A DNA stretch of 64,000 bases from Atopsyche davidsoni (Eukaryota; Arthropoda; Insecta; Trichoptera; Hydrobiosidae): positions 2,108,001-2,172,000 of the forward strand of contig JAILWY010000023.1 in assembly GCA_022113835.1 (NCBI GenBank), in the 5' to 3' direction. Under the pieces are notes generated by a model. The model worked only from the letters and a program-made list of their open reading frames with translations. It had not been told where the DNA came from and did no database searches. Positions within the stretch are counted from its first letter, which is position 1, and each line of letters starts with the position of its first letter. Below are positions 38,501-48,856 of this stretch, one piece after another. The position numbers and the translations under genes were made by a program.

Positions 38501-41500
38501 GAAAAAAATTATTATATATTTTTTAGAATTCATTTTTTAGAACCCCGTTGCCCCATTCCAGCGTCGATATGTCTACACCCCGGGGACTTCCCGGCTCCCC
38601 GGAGGCCCAATGCGGGCCTGGGAATACACCCAGAGAGTGTAATACCTGCTTTAGAATCCGATCTCTCCGTGCGTGAACAATTTTTTTTCATTCTCGTTTA
38701 TTTTAATTTTGCATATCTATGCAAAACAATCGCTTTCTGTACGCATTACTGAATTATCGATTGGCAAAGAAATATTTATAATTTTCACAAAATATAAAAT
38801 CTTAGATTAGATGGTAATGTAACTTTAAGCCGTGCATATGTACAATAAAATAATAGTTATTTTTCTTTTTGGTTTTATCCTAATGTCTGTGTAATCAAAT
38901 GTACCAACCGTGTCGTGGTTCTTCAACCAACAGACGAGCGCGGCAAGAAGAAGAAGAAGAAGAAGGCGATCCTGAAGCTGCTGCTGCTGGGCGCGGTGCT
39001 CAAGGCCAAGATAGGCCTGCTGCTGCAGCTGCTGTCGGCGCACCTGCAGGTCAAGTTCTTCGCCATCGCCCTCGCCGGCCTGGCCATCAACATCGCCCGC
39101 TTTTGGCTGGACCTCAAGAAGGGCCACCAACCCCAAAAGGTAAGCACCCCATACATATTCATCGAGTGCCTATATAGAGAGCATATAGTGTTCATGGTTC
39201 TATAAGGGGAAAAGAGTCTTCGGATCCTTCTACACCGCAGTTTTTATATTGGAAGGATGCTCAATAGCAATATCATATAATATTTTCTTTACTAAGCTCT
39301 GGCGTTTGGGTCTGATACTCCTTCTGCATCAGGCTATAGAAACAATAGCAAGAGTCCCCTCCCCCCCCTTAACAAGGTACTTCCAGAGCAGTGCTTCTCA
39401 AAGTGGTCCCCAGGGGGTCCCTGGGATTATTCAGGGGGTCCTTAAAAAATTAAAATCGATTTGGGGGTCCCAGAACAACGTCAGGGGGTCCGCACAAGGT
39501 TTAATATAAAATAAAAAAATTGTGACACATTTTTATTAATGTGGAAGTTAACGTCTAGTTTTAATGTTAAGTTTTACGTCTTAAGTAAAATATAAATATA
39601 GACAAGTGCATAAAATACAAGTAATAACAGGCATCAGGCAGGTTTATACACGAACGCAATAGAGTCGATACTTGCACCAACTAGTCTATAATATGAATTT
39701 ATGTAGTTTTTCACACAGGGTCCGTAAGCAAGTTTTGACTATGAAAGGGGGTCCGTGGGCCAAAAGAGTTTGAGAGCCACTGTTCCCGAGCAAATCCCTC
39801 CACTATCCTTTACACACGCTCAGGGTATAGAATAGCAGTCATGCACAAGCAACAGAGTGGAAGTTTGAAACTCGTTTACGGATGGGCCGAGAGTACACAC
39901 GAGAGAACGCGACTCCATTTTAACCGCCCTGCCTACACGAACGTACATGATACGTCTTCCATAGTGTGCAACAAGCCGTATAACGTACGTCCAGGTAAAA
40001 AAAGATATATCCGAAACCAACAAGTCGTACATGGTACGTCCGTTTGTTCCTAAGACCTCACGGTACATTATTTTATTTAGTATTTCAAGGTGTATAAAAG
40101 AGTCGTAAATGAGTATGTTATGTAAACATTTCGTCAGGTATACGGTTTAAAAGCATTGTCATTGAGAAATATATGTAAAAAAACCTGTAGGTAGGGCGGT
40201 TAAAGCTTGCAAAGTGCTCCCGACTGCGATGCATGTACGCAGAACGCATTCTTATGCCGGTGTAATTATATTTTTTTCCACATGCGACAGTCGCAGCCGG
40301 ACTTTTCACGTATTTCAGGAATGTTAACGCGATTGAAAAGTCCGCGCGCAATTTGTCGCGCTCTGTATGCGGGTCTTCCGCCTCCGTCGCTATCTTCATC
40401 TGGACGCGTCACAGTCGGGAGCGCCGAGCTGGTCCTCCGGCCGTGCCGCTCTGTCTCCGCCGGGGAGCCTCACGTGGCGGACCCTTCGATGCTCACTTTC
40501 CACGCATTTTAATTTAATAACCACCGCCAACGCTGGCTTCACACTTCTCGTGGACACCTCGATGCTCTTCCGACAATTGAATGCTCACTGCAGTCACGGC
40601 CCAGAAACCTGTCTGCGGGGATTCCTCATTAAACACTATTGTCTCAATTAAATGTGCGACTCCTTCTGCCTATCGCTGTTTACGGAAGTGCAGCGTTCAT
40701 GCGTGTTAACCAGGTACTGCGCAGCGATGGGCATAATCGAATACAATTAAGCGAATATATCAATGCATGAATACTATGAACCATATTAGGAACTCATCGA
40801 TTGAATCGTTGCAATAACCAAGTGTATTTTTTTGGTACTTGTTTTTTATCCGACCACCAAAAAACTTGTACCTAACCTTTTTTTTTTTTAACCTAACCTA
40901 ACCTAACCCAACGAATCGAGCGGTCGTGGAAATCTGCAATGAACGAAATAAACGCCACAACGGGACTCATCGTCATTTGATAGATTCTTATCTCTGCGAG
41001 TACATATACATTAAAAAAAATTGGTGGTCGGATAAAAAACAAGTACCATTTTTTTCATGAGTAAAATATAAACTAAAATTCATGAAGTCTTATAAATTAA
41101 ATATCAGACTTAATATACCCGAAAGTATTAATTAAAAATAAACTATAAATAATCGAAAGTCACGAATAAAAAAGAGTGAAGATATGTATCAGTGCCTGTC
41201 CCGACAACGATACCATAATATTAGGTATTTAAATAATATTAATAACAAGTCGTTTATCAAAATACTTAAACACACAAAAAACTGGTTTCATTGATTTATC
41301 ACCGCGCTAGGCTACAGTAGATTTTTCTTTGCATTCCAGTTCATCCTTTATAAAAAATTTAGACATATCTTAGTGTATATAATTTAATGTGTGCGTTTGA
41401 TAAAAGGAGAAAACATATTTTTTTCACGCACAAAGAAAAAAAAAAAAAATACTCTTTGGCATGACTGCCTGTGTAAATTGTAAAATGTTTTTTTTTTACC

Positions 41501-44500
41501 TGCCAAACGAACCATATATTGAAAATCAGAAAGTGGCACTCGTTCATCTCGAGGCGGAATTGTCGATAGTGAATGATCTCGGGCACAGAATCGAAACGTT
41601 AATAATAAAATGAAATGAAACATAATAGCTATAAAAGATGTTAAATTGAATGACTGTGTTGTATATAATACAATCGCACCACCAACCTAGTAAATAACCT
41701 ACAGTGACTTGCAATGACTTTACGCATTTATAAGTACTGTTTCTAACATACATTCAGTAAATGGCGATTGTCATCTCTATATTAAATATTTTTGATAGAG
41801 TACTTGATGGAATTTCATTTTAATATTTATATATATATTAAATAAATAGTGATGAATCCGCATGTTTTGTTTTATTATCAAACGAAGTCTTCGTTTAATA
41901 ATGTCAACGTAACATTTAATATAAAATTTCCAATCGTGTCGTGATTATTTTCAATTGTCAATCTTCGTGAATCGATGAGCTTACATATATATGGATTTTT
42001 TATAAGCATAATATTGTCGTGTTAAATAAATTAAATATTTATTAATTTATTTTGCGTTGTTAAAATTAGTAAACGTTGACTTAATTAAAATCGTACATGT
42101 CTATTTATTTTGTGACATGACTTGAACCCTTTGACGCACACAAAAAGTATAGATAACTTCATTTTTTAAAATATCAAAGCATGACAGTAAATAGCGTCTA
42201 GTTTATTTTAAATATTTTTATTATAGGAATTAAAGTTTACTAGGTTGAATACTAATAACCTCCCACGCGTGCTCTAGAAAGATATACCCGAGCCTCTGGC
42301 GTCCCAGACTACAGCCATAAATCAAAAAGTCAAGGCAAAGTAACATCAGATGTGAGTGTTGAGATATAAACACCATCATATCATCGTTTGGATAACTTTA
42401 AATAAGGCTTCACGGCCATGGCACTGTGTGGATACTCTAACCGCAACCGTTTAAAGTATCATATATAATAATGATAATTGTATATTTTAGTACTTTTAGA
42501 GCTGTCTGATGAATACACACGCGATACAATCAAACTATATTGTGAATAAAATAAACTCTGTGTACGGGTGCAGGCAGCATGGAGAAGACCCTACTGAGTT
42601 AATCACGCAAAGTTAAATTTATTTAATTATAAGTGCTAAGTTTTAAGCAATATTATGCACATTAAAACTCATATCTCCCCAGAGGAGTTTAGTGATCATC
42701 TATTTGAAAAAGTTTGTTCATGTTTTTCTTATCGTAAATGGTGTAGTCTGTAGTGGATCTTGGGGTCCTTCTACAACTCAGGATTTACTAACGAAGCTCT
42801 GGTAGAAACGATATCAGAAGCCCTTACAGAACACAATAATTCCAAGTCCATTATAGCAACAAGCAACAGAATGAGGAAAGCGAGGAGCTCAAAAAAACAC
42901 ACAAATTTAAAAGTTTGAACTCAAATATACAAGTCTCAATAACCGCCTGTTTATTTGATTCGTGGCTCTTTGAGCATCATAACTGTACTCCCATTATTTA
43001 ATCAGTAGATAATAGTCAGATGCGCATCAGAATACACTCCCAAAGCGATCCAGGCCAACCCACGATGACTCTTAATAAATCCCGGCCAGTCAATTTCCAC
43101 TTTGATTCGATCGAGCACGCGGTCACTTCCTGGCCAGACGGGGTCCGCGTCCTGACTGCATGACCAGCTACACGGTGCCCAGCAAGGGCTGCAGAACCAC
43201 ACAATTACGTTTATTTCTAGACGTGACTGCTCTGATCTCATTTGTTCTTTTTTGCTAACAAGCTCTTCTTCTAGTGCCTCTCCTCACAGGAGGTTGGTGA
43301 CAATTTCATTGAATATATTCCTATCCAGGGCCAGTATCACCAATTCGACTGCACTCGCGACTTCCAGCCATGTATGTTTCTTCCTTCCAATGCCCCCTTT
43401 TTTCATTGGATAATCAATTGTAGGATGCTATTACGTGATGCTTTTGTGCCATCGTCAGGAGTTCTCTTTCTTTGCGCATTCTGTGCAAGGCTCTCTCATT
43501 AAAGTCACGACAATTTACAATAGATTTGTATAATGATTTAATTAATTAATTAGCAGCATCCATTCCGATGAATGTGTGATCTGAAATATGATTGATGCCT
43601 GTTCTTGTTTCCGTTTTACTCACTGATGTAAATATCATGTCATTTATAAGTGTCTGTACCGACGTGCGCAAGCACGTATTTTGGTGTGTACTTAGAAATG
43701 CAAAGAATAGTCGAGCCTATCGAAGTTTTTTTTTTAGTTTTAGAGATATTTTAGTGCGTGCAGTGGTTTGTTGTTTGCATGTCTGTGTTCAAAAAATGTC
43801 TAGGTTTTTAAAAAGTTGTTATCAATCGATAATATTCTTTGCTTTTTGCCGTCAATCTGTATTCTCTTTCCGCAGTCCACAAGTAAAAAAAAAACCTCTG
43901 AAATACTCAAAATCGTGAGCAACAAAATATAAATTCGCTCTATATGGTCATCTGAAGAATAAGGCTGTGGATAAATAAATAACGTATTTACGTATCATTG
44001 CATTTAACGTTAATTAATGTTTTAAATAAATATCATTGAGATCTCTGGAGTCAGTGGACTGCATTTGATAATTTTTTTTAATAGAAGTCCTGTTTTTTAA
44101 TTTATATTCTAGGGGCGTACGTACCCTAAAGTTATCAAAACATTAAAAAAAATCGTTTATTAATTAAAAATTAATCCAAATTTTTTTTTATTATATTCAT
44201 ATATTTATAATATACCACTGATAAGTACGGATTATTTGCTCATACATTTACACAATATATTTAAAAGAAAATCGATTTATACTCGAAACGACGAAAAAAA
44301 TCTTTGGTGATATTTTTCATCGTTTCACGCGTGAATCGAAAGCCTTAGTTTTATATTTAGCGAGTTTTATATTTCCTTGCCTTCACCGCGCGCCACTTGC
44401 AATTTCAATACACCTTCTATTAGTATTATTTGTAATTTACCAACTAGACGGTGCTGGATCACTTACGACATGCTTGCGGTCTCTCCGGAGAGCCAGTGTG

Positions 44501-47500
44501 TCTCACGCCACACAAATTGAAAACCACTTTAACAAAGCTGCAAGCAGTGAGCCAGTACACACAGACTAGTGATGCGCCACCGCTGCATTTCGTATAATCG
44601 ATTATTCGAAGTAAAACGACTCAGCCGATAAATTTTTATTAATTCCTAGAAAAATTGAAAGGCTATTCATATTTGCTTGTACCCATATGAAGGAAGTATT
44701 ACAAATCAGACCAGTCTCTCGAGAAATAACTACAAATGACCGATATAGCTTTAACATGATTGAATTCACTGTAAGTCGTCAAAGCCCTCGAAAAGCTAAA
44801 GCGCTCACTTATTAAAATGGTTGCGTTATCCAAATCGTGGATAGTTATAATTATCTCTACAAATAGAAATAAGCGGCCTTGTTTAGACTCATTTGGCAGT
44901 TGGTAGTGGTTTCGGTTTATTTTAACGTCGCGTATTTTGTTCCAGTACACCGTTACTAATAAAACTAGAGTTAAACGCTGATTAATATATTTTTATTTTA
45001 ACCAGACAGCCCTTAATATGCACTTAACATTAATCATCTTCACAATGAACATGCATTTTATACGGTTTGCGCCATTTAATTTTAGCTGTATAAAAAATAC
45101 CGGAAAAATAAAATTTATCATGGGCTGGACAATATACAATGTTATTGTTACAACGATGTATGTAAACCTTACTTTTCCTATGTTTGCTCTTCTGTATTTT
45201 CTACTTACTTCTACAATACGATCGTATTACGTATCCATAGTTGCATAAAAGAATAGAGCCCACTGAGACCGCTACATTTGTTGTTGTCTTCTGTTGAATC
45301 TCGCTACTATAGTTTTTTATTGAAGTAAACGTGTTGATTAATGATCAAACGTTTATGCTCCGATACTAGCATGATATAAGAAAGTACACGGTATTATATA
45401 TAATAAATTTTATGGTCTATCCAATATGGAGACGTTGAAGTGAATTTCCCTTACTCGAACTATGATTATTGTGCTACATATTGATTTTTAATAACTGAAG
45501 AAGAAAATGCCAGTTGTTTGCCATTCGATTGACCCAGCGTAGTGAAAGTAACCCCCTTGAGGTCGAGTTATACGGGTCCGAGGGGAAACTTGAAAGCCAA
45601 GCATGCCTCCAGAAGGAAAATGCAACTCTTTCTCCTCTCCATAAAGTGGTGTGACCTTGTTTGAGAGTTGCCATAAATTACGGTAACCAATACCAAGACC
45701 GGATAAGTTATATTATTAATTACTAATATGATTATATTTCCACTCGGTCTCCTCGTATATAGTAGTGTAAATAGCTTATTCTGATTATCTGAATCTAGTT
45801 TTGCTTTGCATAACGCTTTGTGAGTCTTGCTCCAAAAATATTATAATCCAAGACAATGAGGCATCGGAATAATGAGCTTCGAATAGATCATTTCCATATC
45901 AGAATGAAAGCCATACACAATTACGTGGCCCCAAATGCGGTCAGCATCAAAATGCCAGAGCTCAGCCATCCTACTTCATCCTTTTCCATTTTTTTGGTTG
46001 CTCGACGCAGTTCGGTACATAATAATTGTAATTAGGTGTAATGCATGAAATCAGCTTCACGGCGAAGGAAGAGCCCCTGATTTCAGGCTAATGCTGGGTC
46101 CGAAGACTCCAATCTTCTAATTTTCTCCGTGATGTCTGGTGCCTGGAGGCGGAGGGCTCGAGGGGACAATTTATTCTTAGCCGGTCGTACAATGTCGATA
46201 TTTATTGGTGGCGGATGATACAGTTATGCGAAAGTCATGCAGACGTGTAAAATTACTCACGTAAACATTGCTTACAGTCTCTTGAGTGTTTCGCTTAGAT
46301 CCAATGAGATCAGTTAGAAGTCCGCATTCTCGCGCGAGTGTGTCCGCAACCGTTGGTTTTAATTAAGCACTGCTTTCTGCTGCCGATATCTGATCTTTAT
46401 GTATAAGATGGAAATTCTATTAAAGCGAACCGGAACTGCTAGGATACTGTCATAGAAGTTATGACAGTGTGAAAACAGAAAATACTTGCAGTATGAAGAT
46501 GATCGGCTGTAACTATTGAGACTAAGGCAGACATCACATCTTTATTATTCTTAAGTTTTCTTTATCCAAAAACTGTGCAACTAACGATGCTGCGTTAACG
46601 CTGTAACAGTGGCTTTATATGTGTCCTAACCTAACCTGGTCGACTAACCTTGTGACTAATGTCTGGCTGACAGGTGATCTACTACGAGCACGCACAGCAT
46701 CAGCACCACTACGAGCACGACGAGGACGCCGGCTGGGGCGGCGGAGGTTGGGCGCGAAGCATCAACAGTACTCCTTCTTCGGTACAGGTGCGTCTGTCTC
46801 CCTGATCACTCTCCTCGGTATATATGCTTATGTACCCCTGTCCACATCCACCTTGGCACAGGTACGTCTGCCAACCCTGATCACTCTAATCGGTATATAT
46901 GCTTCTGTCCCCCTGTCCACTCCCACCTTGGTAGAGGTACGTCTCTCCCTCTGATCACTCCTCGGTGTATATGGTCTGTACCCCTATCCACTCCCACCTC
47001 GGTACAGGTACGTCTCCCCCCGAATAGTTCTCCGTTATGAATAATAACGTTTTATTGTTTTATTTTTTGTACCTAATTTTTATTTATGTTGTGTTTTAAC
47101 AAATCTAATTATTATTTTTTAATTCAATATATTAACAACATTTTTTTAAAAAGTATATTCAAAGTAGTGTAAATGTGATGGAAATCTAAAATTTAACCAC
47201 TTATATTATTTACCATTTTATAAAAAAAAGATTTACGCATAACCTTTAGTTTGATTTCACAGTACAAAACAATATTATTAAATCGCTTGACCCATCAGCA
47301 GCAATTGTTACTAACTTATCTTACACCATTTATTTTCAGTTACTGTAACCTGATAGCGGTTATACTAGGCTTAGTACTTGACACAAACCAAATTAGACTG
47401 ATAATCAGATAGATATGTACTTATTATAAGCTTGAATAATTACCCGTATACTATAGAAGGTGTATTGGTTGGTTCCAGGAGGATATCTTTGCGGAAGCCG

Positions 47501-47565
47501 TCCCCGCCAGCAACAGCGATGAACTCCCCTACGGGGGATGGTTCGGCCGAGCCTCCAAAAGTTGA
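26545..47565 (+). CDS. Osiris family protein (DUF1676)
   Basis: Six coding exons in consistent phase: 26545-26743, 33941-34079, 36121-36494, 38934-39139, 46674-46787 and 47479-47565; 372 residues. Residues 1-21 form a signal peptide, followed by a short two-cysteine region (Cys36, Cys45). Coding exon 3 encodes a Lys/His-rich linker (KKKHKKKKPSNVHLHQHQ). Residues 242-296 are a heptalysine followed by long hydrophobic segments (KAILKLLLLGAVLKAKIGLL; FFAIALAGLAINIARFW), the hallmark of DUF1676. Then comes the Tyr/His-rich YYEHAQHQHHYEHDED and a GGWFGRASKS tail. Osiris proteins are insect-specific secretory-pathway or membrane proteins used in cuticle and sensillum formation. The usual AQxLAY-type tail motif is not evident. 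At 21 kb the gene is far larger than typical Osiris genes and has no Osiris neighbour in the window, so it is probably one of the members outside the main cluster. The donor after 34079 (AA|GTCAGT) is weak, but the same form is used in Nog1 and Cul1. Confidence 0.88.
26978..27400 (-). other. Unassigned 140-codon minus-strand open frame in the first large Osiris intron
   Basis: The frame is open for 140 codons, and about residues 30-100 have balanced composition (for example AVDRRLKIWVRRFGDVTACM). It sits 230 bases after Osiris coding exon 1 and lacks splice sites, a convincing start context or a poly(A) signal. The product is not recognised; a transposon-derived remnant is the likeliest reading. 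Confidence 0.25.
29770..30150. other. GC-rich, coding-like island in an Osiris intron
   Basis: About 300 bases of raised GC in an AT-rich intron, with two overlapping plus-strand frames of 95 and 148 codons and a minus-strand frame of 78 codons. None matches a family I know. No acceptor/donor pair here gives an insert that keeps Osiris in frame, so I did not include it in that gene. Confidence 0.3.
30349..30437. repeat. Long imperfect palindrome
   Basis: Two 29-base arms, 30349-30377 and 30409-30437, are inverted copies with a single mismatch around a 31-base loop. The arms begin AATATTTTTGA and end ACTTGAGTGAT. It would fold into a stable hairpin; a small MITE or recent inverted duplication is likely. 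The next 40 bases contain a member of a short dispersed repeat. Confidence 0.8.
33490..33785 (-). mobile_element. Decayed LINE fragment in an Osiris intron, copy 2
   Basis: Read on the minus strand it closely follows the copy at 24250-24690, for instance CAAATGCTATGTCGTCTCAG and the phrase LHRKRKETELLIRW. It ends just upstream of Osiris coding exon 2 and has multiple stops. Confidence 0.72.
34930..35156. other. GC-rich segment in an Osiris intron, unrecognised
   Basis: About 220 bases of raised GC with overlapping minus-strand frames of 77 and 60 codons. They are rich in Arg, Pro and Ser and match nothing I recognise. Likely a repeat fragment. Confidence 0.25.
35434..35467. repeat. Perfect 14-bp inverted repeat (hairpin)
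   Basis: GAACCCACATTACG at 35434-35447 pairs perfectly with CGTAATGTGGGTTC at 35454-35467 across a six-base loop. It lies in the intron between Osiris coding exons 2 and 3. Confidence 0.9.
39389..39782. mobile_element. hAT-type nonautonomous element (MITE) with target duplication
   Basis: This 394-base element begins CAGTGCTTCTCAAAGTGG and ends in a sequence whose complement reads CAGTGGCTCTCAAACTC, the classic hAT terminal inverted repeat. It is flanked by 8-base direct repeats, ttccagag (39381-39388) and ttcccgag (39783-39790), matching at seven of eight positions, as hAT insertion produces. GGGGGTCC motifs recur near both ends. It has no coding capacity and lies in the intron after Osiris coding exon 4. 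Confidence 0.85.
40200..40650. other. CpG-rich patch in an Osiris intron
   Basis: Raised GC with several CpGs and a CACGTG E-box at 40471-40476. Overlapping open frames of 90-100 codons occur on both strands but none is recognisable. It could be an intronic regulatory element, a cryptic promoter or a repeat. Confidence 0.25.
40834..41047. mobile_element. MITE with telomere-like CCTAA repeats, copy 2
   Basis: A 214-base copy of the element at 23879-24075. Its 27-base terminal inverted repeats (40834-40860 and 41021-41047) are perfect complements, better preserved than in copy 1. The CCTAA block is split by a run of T residues and resumes at about 40892 with CCTAACCTAACCTAA. The longer length is due mainly to that insertion. 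Confidence 0.85.
43255..43500 (-). mobile_element. Decayed LINE fragment in an Osiris intron, copy 3
   Basis: The minus strand reads NERALHRMRKERELL, then a broken frame ending in a VTNLL-type phrase and an Arg-rich tail, matching the end of the copy at 24250-24690. It is the most 3' part of the RT frame and contains stops. Confidence 0.7.
46781..47020 (+). repeat. Tandem repeat that duplicates a splice donor
   Basis: Units of about 74 bases start at 46781, 46855, 46930 and 47001 (spacing 74, 75, 71). Each opens with GGTACAG/GGCACAG/GGTAGAG followed by GTGCGT or GTACGT, then a CTGATCACT and a GTATATATG motif. The first unit contains the real end of Osiris coding exon 5, so the array multiplies its donor site. 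Confidence 0.88.
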
Positions 47566-48159
47566 AGACTGCACCACAACCCGACCGCCACACTCTCACG
47601 TGTGACAGCATTCCTCTTTTCATAACGAGACTATCCGACTCCAATTGGCTCACATGCATCTTTTGTTATCAAAAGAGGAATCCGTTGTTTATAAATTAAA
47701 ATTCACAAAAATCCTTAATGAATTTCTCCCATACAATACAAGCTCTAACCTCTAATGACATATATATACACATTGACAGTACAAAATAACATGAAAAGCT
47801 TTGTGAAACCTCATTTTCATTGCAATAGATATATCTTTAACAGACCCGTTAACTTGTAATACTCAATTTTTCTACTACAAATATTAATAGCCAAATGGCT
47901 AGAAGGTTACGTTTTTAATTGTGAACGCTTTCAGCTTCAGATGACTGATGAATCATAGCTGTTTGATTTAGTTCAATAGATGTAGTAATCTAGTACTGCC
48001 AAAATGTACTTATAATCTGTGGATTGTGTTGTTGTCGGTGCTTTTGGTCTGAGGGCTTTTGCAATTTTGTTAGTTAGTGAATTTTCTACTTAATAATTTA
48101 TTATTAACTTATTCTAGTGTATAAGATTATTTAATGTTATTTGTTAGTGTTTTAATATT

Positions 48160-48165
48160 AATAAA
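48160..48165 (+). terminator. Candidate poly(A) signal of the Osiris gene
   Basis: AATAAA about 600 bases after the Osiris stop codon. It lies in the tail-to-tail interval facing the minus-strand exon at 48345-48454. Confidence 0.35.
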
Positions 48166-48344
48166 ACTGTTGAAAATATTAAAAATAGTTCATTATTCCA
48201 ATATTATCTTGCATACTATTTCTTTACACACTAATCTATAAAAATAAAAAAAGTTTTTTTTCAAAGCTGCTTTGAAAACACAACATATAAGTCATGAAGG
48301 TAAATACAGTAATTTAATATCAGGATAGAATTGAAGTAATGCTT

Positions 48345-48454
48345 CTATTCAGGAGGCTTACTTCCCATCTTACTGGGCATATCCTGGGCTAGTCTTCGGC
48401 TGTACTCCCGACTTGCAGGCAGTGTGGCCATGTATTTGATTTCGTAGTGAGATA
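48345..48454 (-). CDS. Orphan 3'-terminal exon, unassigned
   Basis: On the minus strand an acceptor (cttcttgcttgatag) precedes a 110-base open segment ending in TAG at 48345-48347. It reads SHYEIKYMATLPASREYSRR and then ends SKMGSKPPE; it needs a preceding exon ending with one overhanging base. Composition is protein-like and hydrophilic. It lies 400 bases beyond the Nog1 stop, with no coding sequence between. Nog1 exons 8 and 11 end in the right phase, so an alternative Nog1 terminal exon is possible, but this tail does not look like Nog1. Alternatively it could be a 29-codon small open frame starting at the internal ATG. Confidence 0.4.
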
Positions 48455-48856
48455 CTATCAAGCAAGAAGACACTACTTAATAGTACGAAAAATATAATAC
48501 CAGTTTTTTTTTTGTAGATCCATTTAATTTACAAAAATAAGTCATATTAAATTTTACATTTCTCCACTGACAATATAGGTACTGTCAGTTAATGCACGGA
48601 ATAGATATTTTAACATAAATCTGATTTATAAATTAAAGGAAGTGTATTGCTAACATAGTCAATACATTTCAATGTGTTAAAAATACCTGCAATGATACTT
48701 GAAATCAAGAATTTTGAAAATCTAGTAATTTTTAACACCATAGAAGTAAGATACAATTTTTCATATTGTACCCATAGATGTAAATAATAGTAAATAATTT
48801 GTTTACAGCGTATGTAACGCATAGACAGATAATTTTTCTTGAGTTTCTGTTTTTGT

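Noticed and set aside
38545..38640. GC-rich segment just upstream of Osiris coding exon 4
   Set aside because: It has open frames on plus but no donor, and the exon 3 to exon 4 junction already works in phase; probably a repeat piece.
43002..43241. 79-codon minus-strand open frame
   Set aside because: No recognisable domain; adjacent to a LINE fragment and most simply explained as repeat sequence.
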